DNA of 64,000 nucleotides from Sphingomonas sp. R647 (lineage in GTDB: Bacteria; Pseudomonadota; Alphaproteobacteria; Sphingomonadales; Sphingomonadaceae). Position numbers and translations under genes: made by a program. The notes under the pieces are model-generated. The model saw only the letters and a list, made by a program, of their open reading frames with translations, did not search any database and was not told the DNA's origin. Below are positions 46,525 through 57,856 of this stretch, in pieces (the first letter of the stretch is position 1; every line of letters starts with the position of its first letter). The DNA lies in contig NZ_JAIQXT010000001.1 of NCBI RefSeq assembly GCF_020177055.1, forward strand, positions 434,001 through 498,000. Reading direction: 5' to 3'.

Positions 46525-48819
46525 GTGCAGGACAAGGAACTTCGCCTCGCGCTGGTCTGCTATGGCGGGATCAGCCTTGCGATCTACATGCACGGCATCA
46601 CCAAGGAGATCTGGCACCTCGCCCGTGCCAGCCGTGCGCATCGCGATTTCGAACCCGCCGCCGGGGCGAGCGAGCGAGTCTATTACGCGCTGCTCGAATC
46701 GATCGGGGATGAGGCTGGCCTGAACCTGCGCGTCATGGTCGATATCGTCGCGGGGGCCAGTGCGGGTGGCATCAACGGCGTGTTCCTCGCTCAGGCAGTG
46801 ACCAGCGGCCAGTCGCTCGACCCGCTCACGGACCTGTGGCTCGAAATCGCAGATGTCGAGGCGCTGCTTAACCCCGAGCATGGCCCGTCCCACCGCTTCG
46901 CCAAAATGTGGGCGATGCCGATCGCCTGGATGCTCGCTGGTCGCGATTCTTCGGTCAATGCGACCGTCGAGCCGGCTGCACGGGCCGAGGTGCGCGCCAA
47001 GCTCGAACGCTTCGTCCGCTCGCGCTGGTTCGAACCGCCCTTTGGCGGCAAGCAGTTGATGAACATGCTGCTCGACGCGCTGGAGGCGATGCGCGACGCG
47101 CCCGCCGGCCCGCGCCTGCTGCCTGAAGGACAGCCGCTCGACCTGTTCGTCACCGTCACCGATTTTCGCGGCCATCCCGAACGGCTGCGTCTGAACTCAC
47201 CGCCCGAGGTGGTGGAGACCGAGCATCGGTTGGTCTTCTCATTCAGCGATCACGGTCAGGATGGCGACGCGCTCGGCCATGCTGCGGAGCTCGCCTTTGC
47301 CGCGCGCGCCACGTCCAGCTTCCCCGGCGCCTTCCCGCCCGCCACCGTCGCCGAAGTCGATGCGGTGCTGGCCGAACGCGGCACCGACTGGCCCGGCCGT
47401 GCGTCCTTCCTCGAACACGCGCTGCCGCGTCAGTTTGCTGCAGGCGTCGCCGATACTGCCCCGCTGATCGACGGCTCGGTGCTTGCCAACGCACCGTTCC
47501 GTCCCGCAATCGACGCGCTCCGCGAACGCCCGGCCCGGCGTCAGATCGATCGCCGGTTCGTGTTCATCGACCCAACGCCGGGCTATCGCATCGCCAGCCC
47601 CGGCCCCGGTCCGCAGGAAAGCCCCGGCTTTTTCCGCACCATCATCGGCGCGCTGTCCGAACTCCCCCGCCAGCAGCCGATTCGCGACAATCTCGAATCG
47701 CTCGACCAGCGCTCGGCGCAGATCGAGCGGATGCTGACGATCATCGAACGCATCCGGGCCGAGGTGGAGGGACAGGTCGAATCGCTCTTCGGCTACACGC
47801 TGTTTCTCGACTATCCGACGCCCAAGCGCCTCGCCGCGTGGCGCGCCCGCGCGCAACAGGCCGCCGCTTCCCGCGCCGGTTACGGCCACGCCGCCTATGG
47901 CCTGCTCAAGGTCGAGGGCGTTGCCGACCGCATCGCGACGCACCTCAACCAGATCGCCGACCTGCATGGTTCGGACCGCTGGCGGCGCATGCGCACCGCG
48001 ATCGGCGCGGAGATCGTCCGGCGTGGCGCGGATGATTTCAGCACCAGCCACACCGCCTCGGCGAACCCCGCGACGCTCGACCTGCTGCGCGCGCATGATC
48101 TGGGCTTCCGCATCCGCCGCCTGCGCCTGCTCGCCCGCCGCGCGACCGAACTGGATCAGGACAATAGCCGCGCGGAGCTGGCGCCGATCCGCACTGCCAT
48201 CTACGAATCGCTCGCCGGCTATCTCGAATGCCAGCGCTCCGACCCGTTCCTCGGCATGCGTGAGTCGATCCGCGCGACCGATTGCAGCGCCGCCGCGCTG
48301 ATGGACGAACTCGCCGCGCGGATGGACCTGCGCACGCTCGATGACGAGACCGACGCGCGCCTCTCGGAAGGACTTAGTCAGCTACCCCGCGACCTGCGCC
48401 GCCCGATGCTGCTCGCCTATCTCGGCTTCCCGTTCTTCGACATCGCGACGCTGCCGCTGTTGCGGGGTGAGGGGCTCAATGAGTTCGATCCGATCCGCGT
48501 CGACCGCATCTCGCCCGACGATGCGACCGCGATCCGCAGCGGCGGTGCGCAGGCAACGCTCAAGGGCATTCAGTTCAACAATTTCGGCGCCTTCTTCAGC
48601 CGCGCCTATCGTGAGAACGACTATCTCTGGGGTCGCCTGCACGGTGCGGATCGGCTGGTCGATATCATCCTCTCGACCCTGCCCCCCGGCGCGCGTCTCG
48701 CGGCAGGACGCGTCGCGACGATCAAGCGCGAACTGTTCCTCGCCATCCTCGATGAGGAGGAACCCCGGCTCAAGGCCGTCCCCGGCCTGTTTGACCAGCT
48801 GCGCGCCGAAATCGGCTGA
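46525..48819 (+). CDS. Patatin-like phospholipase with DUF3376-type C-terminus
   Basis: A 764-residue protein. The N-terminal third is a patatin domain: glycine-rich oxyanion loop VCYGGISLAIYMHGITKEI, nucleophile motif GASAGGING (Ser79) and the catalytic Asp in IDGSVLANAPF near residue 315. The long C-terminal region is helical and matches the DUF3376-type patatins of actinobacteria and sphingomonads. It should hydrolyse acyl esters of phospholipids. The GTG start lies two bases after the EEP stop with no clear ribosome binding site, so reinitiation is likely. Confidence 0.92.
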   Translation: MQDKELRLALVCYGGISLAIYMHGITKEIWHLARASRAHRDFEPAAGASERVYYALLESIGDEAGLNLRVMVDIVAGASAGGINGVFLAQAVTSGQSLDPLTDLWLEIADVEALLNPEHGPSHRFAKMWAMPIAWMLAGRDSSVNATVEPAARAEVRAKLERFVRSRWFEPPFGGKQLMNMLLDALEAMRDAPAGPRLLPEGQPLDLFVTVTDFRGHPERLRLNSPPEVVETEHRLVFSFSDHGQDGDALGHAAELAFAARATSSFPGAFPPATVAEVDAVLAERGTDWPGRASFLEHALPRQFAAGVADTAPLIDGSVLANAPFRPAIDALRERPARRQIDRRFVFIDPTPGYRIASPGPGPQESPGFFRTIIGALSELPRQQPIRDNLESLDQRSAQIERMLTIIERIRAEVEGQVESLFGYTLFLDYPTPKRLAAWRARAQQAAASRAGYGHAAYGLLKVEGVADRIATHLNQIADLHGSDRWRRMRTAIGAEIVRRGADDFSTSHTASANPATLDLLRAHDLGFRIRRLRLLARRATELDQDNSRAELAPIRTAIYESLAGYLECQRSDPFLGMRESIRATDCSAAALMDELAARMDLRTLDDETDARLSEGLSQLPRDLRRPMLLAYLGFPFFDIATLPLLRGEGLNEFDPIRVDRISPDDATAIRSGGAQATLKGIQFNNFGAFFSRAYRENDYLWGRLHGADRLVDIILSTLPPGARLAAGRVATIKRELFLAILDEEEPRLKAVPGLFDQLRAEIG

Positions 48820-48882
48820 GGCTGGCCAAGCGGGCGGTCCGGGCCTAAGCTGCCCGCACATGCAATAGGGTGATCGCAGCGG

Positions 48883-49230
48883 ATGCAGTTTCTGAAGGCT
48901 TTGTTCTGGTTCCTGATCCTGGGTCTCGCGGCCGCGTTTGCCGTGACCAACTGGCATCCGGTCGAGATCCATCTGTGGAGCGGCCTGATCGCAGATGTGA
49001 ACCTCCCCTTCCTGCTGTTCGTCGTCTATCTCGGCGGGCTGTTGCCGATGCTGGCGATCTATCACACCGTGCGTTGGCGGATGCGCAGCCGGATCGCGAT
49101 GCTGGAGCGGACGGTGGACGACCTGCGCCCCGCGCCTGCCGTCGTGCCTGCGCCGGTCGTGGCGAGCGATCCAGGCGATCTCGACACCCCACCCGAAACG
49201 CCCTCCGCACCGCCACTGGTCACGCCATGA
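48883..49230 (+). CDS. LapA-domain membrane protein
   Basis: A 115-residue protein with two hydrophobic helices (ALFWFLILGLAAAFAVTNW and FLLFVVYLGGLLPMLAIYH), a basic WRMRSRIAMLERTVDDL helix, and a Pro/Ala tail. This is the LapA (lipopolysaccharide assembly protein A) domain layout; LapA with LapB controls LpxC turnover in E. coli. lapB is not adjacent. It overlaps pyrF by ATGA, a usual arrangement. Confidence 0.85.
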   Translation: MQFLKALFWFLILGLAAAFAVTNWHPVEIHLWSGLIADVNLPFLLFVVYLGGLLPMLAIYHTVRWRMRSRIAMLERTVDDLRPAPAVVPAPVVASDPGDLDTPPETPSAPPLVTP

Positions 49231-49898
49231 GCCCGATCTACGTCGCCCTCGACACTCCGGACATCGAACGCGCCAAGGCGATCGCGACCCGCGTTCGCCA
49301 CCATGTCGGCGGGATCAAGCTCGGCCTTGAGTTCTTCATGGCCAATGGCCGCCACGGCGTGCACGAGATGGCGGATATTGGCCTGCCGATCTTCCTCGAC
49401 CTGAAATTCCACGACATTCCGAACACGGTTGGCAAGGCGGTACAGGCGCTCCGCCCGCTCGAACCCGCGATCATCACGGTCCACGCCTCGGGCGGCCGCG
49501 CGATGCTTGAGGATGCCAAGGCTGCTGCGCCCACGGGCACCAAGGTCGTCGCGGTGACGATGCTCACCAGCCTCGATGCCAATGACCTCACCTCGATCGG
49601 CCTGTCGCCCGACCCGCACGAACAGGTCGTCCGCCTCGCCGAACTCGCCAAATCGGCCGGCGTCGACGGCATCGTCTGCTCGGGCGAGGAAGTGAAAGCC
49701 GCGCACGCGGCGTGGAAAGACGGCTTCTTCGTCGTCCCCGGCGTCCGCCCGGCCAATGGCAGCAGCGGCGACCAGAAGCGCGTCGTCACCCCCCGCGCCG
49801 CACTCGACGCCGGTGCCTCGATCCTCGTCATCGGTCGCCCGATCACGCAGGCGGAAGACCCCGACCTCGCCGCGCGCGAGATCGAGGCGACGCTTTAA
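49227..49898 (+). CDS. pyrF: Orotidine 5'-phosphate decarboxylase
   Basis: A 223-residue TIM-barrel enzyme that makes UMP from OMP. The catalytic Lys-Asp array is in FLDLKFHDIPNTV; KLGLEFF and VVPGVRPANGSSGDQKRV are further motifs. The start is the ATG at 49227, overlapping the LapA stop. Confidence 0.98.
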   Translation: MSPIYVALDTPDIERAKAIATRVRHHVGGIKLGLEFFMANGRHGVHEMADIGLPIFLDLKFHDIPNTVGKAVQALRPLEPAIITVHASGGRAMLEDAKAAAPTGTKVVAVTMLTSLDANDLTSIGLSPDPHEQVVRLAELAKSAGVDGIVCSGEEVKAAHAAWKDGFFVVPGVRPANGSSGDQKRVVTPRAALDAGASILVIGRPITQAEDPDLAAREIEATL

Positions 49899-49907
49899 GG
49901 CGTCCGC

Positions 49908-50207
49908 TTGTTCGCGCTACTGTATCTGCCGGTGGCGTTTATTGCAGGCTTAGCCCTGTCATTTGTGCCCAACCGCGCACTGCGATTCACCCTTTTGGGA
50001 GTTTTGGCGGTTCTCCCGTTCGCGGAGTTGGCGCTCGGCTTGCTAGCGTCTGGCTGTGCTTTTTCCTCCAGTCCTGGCGACGGTTGCGGCCTGGCTTTGG
50101 TCATCGCGCCCTTCCTGGTGGTTTTCTATTTGCCAGCGTGGATGGCTCTCGCGTTTCTAGGCCTTGGCGCGGCTTGGCTGGTCCGAAGAATTCGCGGCGA
50201 CCACTAG
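49908..50207 (+). CDS. Small membrane protein, hypothetical
   Basis: A 99-residue protein with three hydrophobic stretches (ALLYLPVAFIAGLAL, LGVLAVLPFAELALGLL, ALVIAPFLVVFYLPAWMALA) and two cysteines in ASGCAFSSSPGDGCG. The start is TTG at 49908 with AAGG seven bases before it. About 57 % GC in one counted row. I do not recognise it. Confidence 0.5.
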   Translation: MFALLYLPVAFIAGLALSFVPNRALRFTLLGVLAVLPFAELALGLLASGCAFSSSPGDGCGLALVIAPFLVVFYLPAWMALAFLGLGAAWLVRRIRGDH

Positions 50208-50262
50208 CCTTCCTCAACCCTTTCCTTGCAGCCGAAGAATTTGGGCGGCATTCGGCTGATCA

Positions 50263-50781
50263 ATGCCCACCATCCGCCCCGCCACCGCCGCCGACCTCCC
50301 CCGCCTCCACCCCGTGGTCGAGCGCGCCTATCGCGGCGATTCCGCGCGACAGGGCTGGACGCATGAGGCCGATCTGCTCAGCAACACCCGCACCGATCTC
50401 GCCACGCTCGCCACGCTGGTTGATGGCGACAGCCGCCTGCTCATCGCACTCGACGGCGACACCATCCTCGGCTGCGTCAACATCGCCAGCCGGGGGGATA
50501 GCCTCGCCTATCTCGGCCTGCTCTGCGTCGATCCGGCGCTTCAGGCCGGCGGCATCGGCAAGCAGCTGATCGCCGCCGCCGAAGCCACCGCGCGCGAAAC
50601 CCTCGCCGCCACCCGCATCGAGATGACGGTGATCGACCAGCGCGTCGAGCTGATCGCCTGGTATGAGCGCCACGGCTATACCCGCTCGGGCGAAACGCGC
50701 CCCTTCCCCGTTCCGATCGATCCCCCGCTGACCATGGCCGTGCTGACCAAGCCTTTGTTCGACCAACAGCAATTGCCCTGA
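50263..50781 (+). CDS. GNAT family acetyltransferase
   Basis: A 172-residue N-acetyltransferase: IRPATAADLPRLHPVVERAY at the start, acetyl-CoA motif LCVDPALQAGGIGKQLIAAAE, and ELIAWYERHGYTRSGETRPF near the end. The substrate is unknown. Confidence 0.92.
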   Translation: MPTIRPATAADLPRLHPVVERAYRGDSARQGWTHEADLLSNTRTDLATLATLVDGDSRLLIALDGDTILGCVNIASRGDSLAYLGLLCVDPALQAGGIGKQLIAAAEATARETLAATRIEMTVIDQRVELIAWYERHGYTRSGETRPFPVPIDPPLTMAVLTKPLFDQQQLP

Positions 50782-50837
50782 CCCGCCGGGGCGGTTACGG
50801 ATGTGACGATATTACACAGTCGAGGGAGTTGATGCCG

Positions 50838-52400
50838 ATGCGTGTCCTGTTGCTTGCCGCTACGATTCTAACCACCGCCCCGGCCCTCGCCCAGTCCGAG
50901 CGCGCGGCCATCGGCACCGGGGTCAGCGCCAGCGAACGGCAGAACAGCGCCGAACGCCCGCTCCGCTTCGCCACCACTGCACCCAGCAGCGGCGTCCTCG
51001 TGATCCCGATGGCAGGCGCCAGCGACCTCAGCCACGTCCCCACCGCCCTCCGCGCCGCCGTCACCAGCGCGGTCGAGACCGCCGCGTTCAAGGCAGCCGC
51101 CGACAAGACGCTCTCGCTCTATGGCGTCGGGGGCTATCACCGCATCGTGCTGATCGGCGTCCCGACGGGTCCGCTCGACTCCGCCGCGCTCGCCGATTTC
51201 GGCGGTCGCGCCGCACAGGAGACACGCGACAACCGCCAGCCGGTCGCGATCCTCGCCGGCGCGCTGGCCAGCGCCGCCACCGACCCCGCCGCGCATGTCG
51301 CGCTCGGTGCCAGCCTCGGCCAATATCGCTTCGACAAGCTCAAGAGCGGCGTCGATGCCCCCGCCGTTCAGCCGCTGACCATCGTCGCCCCGACCGGCGA
51401 AGCAACCTTCGCGCGCGACCACGCCGGTGTCGCCGATGGCGCGCGCATGGCCCGCGACCTGATCACCCTGCCCTCCAACGCCAAGACGCCCGACAGCTTC
51501 GTCGCCAGCGTCCGCGCCCAGTTCGCCGGCGTCCCCAATGTCCGCATCACCATCCTCGACGAAGCCGAGATGCGCCGCCGCAACATGGGGTCGATCCTGT
51601 CGGTCTCGGCCGGATCGCGGCACCCGGCGCGGATGATGATCGTCGAATATCGCGGCGCGGGCGACGCCGCACCGCTGGCGCTGGTGGGCAAGGGCATCAC
51701 CTTCGACACCGGCGGCATCAGCCTGAAGCCCGGTGCCGGCATGCTGGAGATGAAGGGCGACATGGCGGGTGCCGCGGCAGTGATGGGCGGGGTCTATGCC
51801 GCTGCCAAGCGTGGGGCGAAAGCCAATGTCGTCGGCATCGCCGCGCTGGCGGAGAATATGCCCGGCGGCAACGCCTCGCGCCCAGGCGACGTGGTGCGCA
51901 CGATGAATGGCCAGACGATCGAGATCATCAGCACCGACGCCGAGGGCCGCATGGTCCTCGCCGACGCCAATCAATATGCGATCGAGCGCTTCAAGCCCGC
52001 CGCCCTCGTCAACATCGCGACGCTGACCGGCGCAGTCATCACTGCGCTCGGCGACGATTATGCCGGCCTGTTCGCGCGTGACGAGGCGCTGGCCGCGCGC
52101 GTCCAGTCCGCAGCCACGGCATCGGGCGAATCGGTATGGCGGCTTCCGCTCCACCCCAGCTACGCCAAGGACATGGAATCGCCGATCGCCGATATCGCCA
52201 ACGGCACCACCAAGTCCGGCCCCGGTGCGGGGCGCGGCGCGCATTTCATCGGGTTCCTGACGCCCCAGCCGACGCCGTGGGCGCATATCGACATGGCCGG
52301 GGTCGATGGCGCCGACGAATCGCTGCCGACCATGCCCAAGGGGGCGCGCGGCTATGGCGTCCGCCTGTTCGACGCGCTGGTCCGCGAATTCGAGAAATAA
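50838..52400 (+). CDS. Exported leucyl aminopeptidase family protein (M17)
   Basis: A 520-residue dimetal aminopeptidase with a signal peptide (MRVLLLAATILTTAPALAQ), unusual since PepA is normally cytoplasmic. The catalytic domain has VGKGITFDTGGISLKPGAGM, ENMPGGNASRPGDVV, STDAEGRMVLADA and LVNIATLTGA. STDAEGR replaces the common NTDAEGR. The start at 50838 has GGGAG nine bases before it; two earlier starts give shorter spacing. It is the fourth peptidase-like gene in the window with an export signal. Confidence 0.94.
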   Translation: MRVLLLAATILTTAPALAQSERAAIGTGVSASERQNSAERPLRFATTAPSSGVLVIPMAGASDLSHVPTALRAAVTSAVETAAFKAAADKTLSLYGVGGYHRIVLIGVPTGPLDSAALADFGGRAAQETRDNRQPVAILAGALASAATDPAAHVALGASLGQYRFDKLKSGVDAPAVQPLTIVAPTGEATFARDHAGVADGARMARDLITLPSNAKTPDSFVASVRAQFAGVPNVRITILDEAEMRRRNMGSILSVSAGSRHPARMMIVEYRGAGDAAPLALVGKGITFDTGGISLKPGAGMLEMKGDMAGAAAVMGGVYAAAKRGAKANVVGIAALAENMPGGNASRPGDVVRTMNGQTIEIISTDAEGRMVLADANQYAIERFKPAALVNIATLTGAVITALGDDYAGLFARDEALAARVQSAATASGESVWRLPLHPSYAKDMESPIADIANGTTKSGPGAGRGAHFIGFLTPQPTPWAHIDMAGVDGADESLPTMPKGARGYGVRLFDALVREFEK

Positions 52401-52411
52401 GAGCAGGATGC

Positions 52412-52445
52412 TTGGCGCGCGGTGGATGATGCCACCGCGCGCCAA
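52412..52445 (+). terminator. Hairpin after the leucyl aminopeptidase gene
   Basis: A perfect 14-bp stem, TTGGCGCGCGGTGG with CCACCGCGCGCCAA, and a 6-base loop, 11 bases after the stop codon. Only a weak T-rich tail (CTTCC) follows. Confidence 0.65.
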
Positions 52446-52489
52446 CTTCCGCTTGCCAAACCGTCAGCCGGGGCCGATTGCCAGCCGCG

Positions 52490-53128
52490 ATGCCCGTCAC
52501 AGCCAAGATCTGCGGCCTGTCCACCGCCGCGACGCTCGACGCCGCGGTCGCGGGCGGGGCGAGCCATATCGGTTTCGTGTTCTTCCCCCCCTCCCCGCGC
52601 CACGTCACCTTCGACCAGTCCGCCGCACTCGCCGCGCAGGCGCCGGGCTATGTCGAGCGAGTCGGCGTGTTCGTCGATCCGGAGGATGCGCTACTCGACC
52701 AGGCGATTCGCTCTGCCCGGCTCGATGCGATCCAGCTCCACCGCGCGACGCCTGAACGCGCCGCAGAGATCGGAACGCGCACGCGCCTGCCGGTGTGGAT
52801 CGCGGTCGCGGTCAAGACTCGCGCCGATCTCGACGCCGCCCATGCCTTTCGCGGCGCGGCGCAACGCATCCTCTACGACGCCAAGACACCCGAGGACGCC
52901 AAGCTCCCCGGCGGTATGGGCCTGCGCTTCGACTGGACGCTGCTTCGCGGCTTCGACCATCCCCTGCCTTGGGCACTGTCAGGCGGGCTCGACGCGGACA
53001 ATGTGAGTGAGGCAGTCGCAACCAGCGGCGCACGGCTGGTGGATGTCTCCTCCGGCGTCGAAAGCGCACCGGGGGTCAAGGACAAGGCACGGATCGCCGC
53101 CTTCCTCAAAACCGTCGCGACGCTCTGA
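52490..53128 (+). CDS. trpF: Phosphoribosylanthranilate isomerase
   Basis: A 212-residue TIM-barrel enzyme of tryptophan synthesis. The general base Cys8 is in AKICGLSTAA, the general acid Asp is in VGVFVDPEDALL, and phosphate binding is at ALSGGLDADNV and VDVSSGVESAPG. The ATG at 52490 gives the family start. trpB and trpA, often next in relatives, are absent; dnaG follows instead. Confidence 0.97.
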   Translation: MPVTAKICGLSTAATLDAAVAGGASHIGFVFFPPSPRHVTFDQSAALAAQAPGYVERVGVFVDPEDALLDQAIRSARLDAIQLHRATPERAAEIGTRTRLPVWIAVAVKTRADLDAAHAFRGAAQRILYDAKTPEDAKLPGGMGLRFDWTLLRGFDHPLPWALSGGLDADNVSEAVATSGARLVDVSSGVESAPGVKDKARIAAFLKTVATL

Positions 53129-53133
53129 CCCAA

Positions 53134-53172
53134 CGCCCCCGCTTGCGGGCCGGGCAAGGGTTGGGCATGTCC
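53134..53172. repeat. Divergent REP-like element between trpF and dnaG
   Basis: CCCCCGCTTGCGGGC followed by CGGGCAAGGGTTGGGCATGTC. The hairpin and the G-rich tail ending GGGCATGT line up with the minus-strand reading of the 34174-34209 element (head, CTGGGGGAGGGCATGTT). It fills most of the 55-base gap. Confidence 0.6.
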
Positions 53173-53183
53173 GACTCAGCCCC

Positions 53184-55034
53184 ATGAGCCTCACGCCCGC
53201 CTTTCTCGACGAGCTGCGCGCCCGCACCACGCTGTCCGCCCTGATCGGCCGCAGCGTGAAAATCACGCGCGCGGGCCGCGAGCACAAGGCGTGCTGCCCC
53301 TTCCATAATGAGAAGACGCCGTCGTTCACGATCAACGACGACAAGGGCTTCTATCACTGCTTTGGTTGCGGCGCGCATGGCGATGCGATCCGGTGGATGA
53401 CCGAGCATGATGGGCTGCCGTTCATCGATGCGGTCAAGGAGCTGGCGCAGGCCGCGGGGCTCGACATGCCCGCCGACGACCCTCGCGCCGCGCAGCGCGC
53501 CGAGCGCGCCAAGGGGCTGCACGAGGTCATGGCGGACGCGGCCAAATTCTACTCCGACCAGCTCCACGGCATCGCCGGGGCGGAAGCGCGGGCGTTGCTT
53601 GAGCGCCGCCGCGTCACCGCAGAAACCGCGCGCACCTTCGGCATGGGCTACGCGCCTGACTCCCGCACGAAGCTGCGCGAGGCGCTCAAAAGCTATGGCG
53701 ACGCCATGCTGGTCGAGGCGGGGTTGCTGATCCAGGTTGAGGGCAAGGAACCCTATGACCGCTTCCGCGGCCGCCTGATGATCCCGATCAAGGATGCGCG
53801 CGGTCGCATCATCGGCTTTGGCGGGCGGATCATCGGTGAGGGCGAGCCGAAATATCTCAACTCCCCCGAAACACCGCTCTTCGACAAGGGCCGCACCCTC
53901 TACAATCTCGATCGCGCCTCCGCCGCATCGCGCAAGGCCGGGCGGGTGATCGCGGTCGAGGGCTATATGGACGTGATCGCGCTCGCACAGGCGGGCTTTG
54001 GCGAGGCGGTTGCCCCGCTCGGCACCGCGATGACCGAGACCCAGCTGGAACGGCTATGGCGCATGGCCGACGTGCCCTATCTCTCCTTCGACGGGGACAA
54101 TGCCGGGCAAAAGGCGGCGATCCGCGCCGCGCATCGCGCCCTGCCCCTGCTCCAGCCGGGCCGCAGCCTCGCCTTCGTCACGCTTCCGCCGGGCCAAGAC
54201 CCCGACGATCTGGTCCGCGCATCCGGACCGCAGGCGTTCGAGGCGCTGCTCGGCTCTGCCCAGCCGCTCGCCGATCGCCTCTGGACCCACGAACTCGCCG
54301 CCGAGCCGGTCGATACGCCCGAGGCGCGCGCCGGCCTCAAGCGCCGCCTGTCCGACCTCGCCGCGACGATCCAGGACGGCAATGTCCGCCATGAATATGT
54401 CAACGAGTTCCGCCGCCGCGTCGACGAACACTTCGCGCCGCCCCCGCGCACCTTTACGCCCCGCAACCAGAGCCGCGGGCCGTTCAAACCGGGTCAGCGC
54501 TGGCAGCCGCCGGAACCGCCCCCCAGCCCGGCGGCCCATGCGGTGGGCACGGGCGGGATCGACCGGGTTCTGGCCAAGGCGGTGCTCGCCGGCCTGATCC
54601 GCCATCCCGCCGAGATCACGCGTCACGTTGAGACGCTGACCAGCCTCGCCCATGCTGATGGCGCGCTCGGTCGGCTGTTCGAGGCCGTGGTCGATGTCGC
54701 GCTGGAGGATCGGGCGCTTGATAGCGCGCGGCTGCGTACCATATTGGCGACGTCCGGTTTCGATTCACAAGCAGCGGAGTTGCTGCGCGCCGACCAGCTT
54801 CCCTTCACCTTCACCCAGAAGGAATGGGATGCGGGACGGGCCGCGCTCGACCTTGGCGAGGCGATCGCGGTGCTGGCAGCCCGGCCTCAGGTCGAGGCGG
54901 CGCTGGCAGAGGCAACTGCGGCGGTGCAGGCGCGTTTCAGTGACGAGGCATTCGAGCGTCAGGTCGCGCTGGTACGGCGAAAGGCGGAGCTGGAAATGCG
55001 GCTCGCTAATCTGATGCTTGCGGACGAGACGTAA
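53184..55034 (+). CDS. dnaG: DNA primase
   Basis: A 616-residue primase. The CHC2 zinc finger is CCPFHNEKTPSFTINDDKGF followed by YHCFGCG; the TOPRIM catalytic core has VIAVEGYMDVIAL and SFDGDNAG; the C-terminal region for helicase binding follows a proline-rich linker near residue 450. The start at 53184 (MSLTPAFLDELR) removes a non-homologous upstream stretch. It heads a dnaG-rpoD pair 53 bases apart with no rpsU. Confidence 0.97.
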   Translation: MSLTPAFLDELRARTTLSALIGRSVKITRAGREHKACCPFHNEKTPSFTINDDKGFYHCFGCGAHGDAIRWMTEHDGLPFIDAVKELAQAAGLDMPADDPRAAQRAERAKGLHEVMADAAKFYSDQLHGIAGAEARALLERRRVTAETARTFGMGYAPDSRTKLREALKSYGDAMLVEAGLLIQVEGKEPYDRFRGRLMIPIKDARGRIIGFGGRIIGEGEPKYLNSPETPLFDKGRTLYNLDRASAASRKAGRVIAVEGYMDVIALAQAGFGEAVAPLGTAMTETQLERLWRMADVPYLSFDGDNAGQKAAIRAAHRALPLLQPGRSLAFVTLPPGQDPDDLVRASGPQAFEALLGSAQPLADRLWTHELAAEPVDTPEARAGLKRRLSDLAATIQDGNVRHEYVNEFRRRVDEHFAPPPRTFTPRNQSRGPFKPGQRWQPPEPPPSPAAHAVGTGGIDRVLAKAVLAGLIRHPAEITRHVETLTSLAHADGALGRLFEAVVDVALEDRALDSARLRTILATSGFDSQAAELLRADQLPFTFTQKEWDAGRAALDLGEAIAVLAARPQVEAALAEATAAVQARFSDEAFERQVALVRRKAELEMRLANLMLADET

Positions 55035-55087
55035 TTAGGTGATTAGGGCGGCGTATAATTGCCGCCATATGATTTCAAAGGCAGTCG

Positions 55088-57112
<2,025 letters not shown>

Positions 57113-57130
57113 GGTCATATCGTCAGCCGC

Positions 57131-57156
57131 ATGGGGACAGGTTCGTCCGTCCCCAT
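57131..57156 (+). terminator. Possible rpoD terminator hairpin
   Basis: ATGGGGAC and GTCCCCAT form an 8-bp stem with a 10-base loop, 18 bases after the rpoD stop. No T-run follows, so the role is uncertain. The rest of the 234-base gap to 57347 shows nothing I can name. Confidence 0.3.
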
Positions 57157-57346
57157 GCAGCGGCGAGGTGGATCTGTCCCATTCGGATAACCCCTTGCGT
57201 CGGTTCCGGATTTGGCCTTCACTCGGGACAGACGGTTAAGCGGCGGCGGCTGACCGACGTTGGCGGACACCGCATCTCGGCGACGACGAATTTGACTTGC
57301 TTCACGCAAGCATAACGCGTCGAGCCGAAACAGGGGGCGATGGCGC

Positions 57347-57856
57347 ATGCAAGCATCTGAACTCGATCTGCCGCTTGAACGCGATGTGTTTTCGCGGACG
57401 TTGATCCGCGAACTCGCCGGGACGCTGCAGGACGTAGTCGGCCTCGATGACGCATCAGGCTATATCAGCGTCGTCGGCGTCGCGGTCGGTGAACAGATCG
57501 ACCACCAATATCGCAGCGCGCTCGCCGTCGATCGCCTGACGCGGGCGCAGGTCACCGACGTGCTGATCGACCTCAAACGCCGCATTCAGGGTGATTTCTT
57601 CGTGATCGAAGAGACCGAGGATCGGATCGTGCTTGGCAATCGCGCCTGCCCGTTCGGCGAACTGGTGCGCGACCGCCCGTCGCTGTGCATGATGACCTCC
57701 AACGTATTCGGCCACATCGCCGCACAGAATCTGGGCTATGCCGCAGTCGATCTGGAACGGACGATCGCCGAGGGGCATCCCGATTGTCGCGTGACCGTCT
57801 ATCTGCGCGCGAGCGACGACCTTCCGCTGACCGCGCGCGCCTATCACGGACGGTGA
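57347..57856 (+). CDS. Methanogen output domain 1 (metanogen_OD1) sensor-like protein
   Basis: A 169-residue protein that I place in the methanogen output domain 1 family from [20 protein letters not shown], then [15 protein letters not shown]: the CPFG...C cysteine pair and surrounding pattern are typical. Members are often found beside histidine kinases and may sense redox or a ligand through these cysteines. GGGGG precedes the ATG. Its stop overlaps the kinase start as GTGA. Confidence 0.8.
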   Translation: MQASELDLPLERDVFSRTLIRELAGTLQDVVGLDDASGYISVVGVAVGEQIDHQYRSALAVDRLTRAQVTDVLIDLKRRIQGDFFVIEETEDRIVLGNRACPFGELVRDRPSLCMMTSNVFGHIAAQNLGYAAVDLERTIAEGHPDCRVTVYLRASDDLPLTARAYHGR

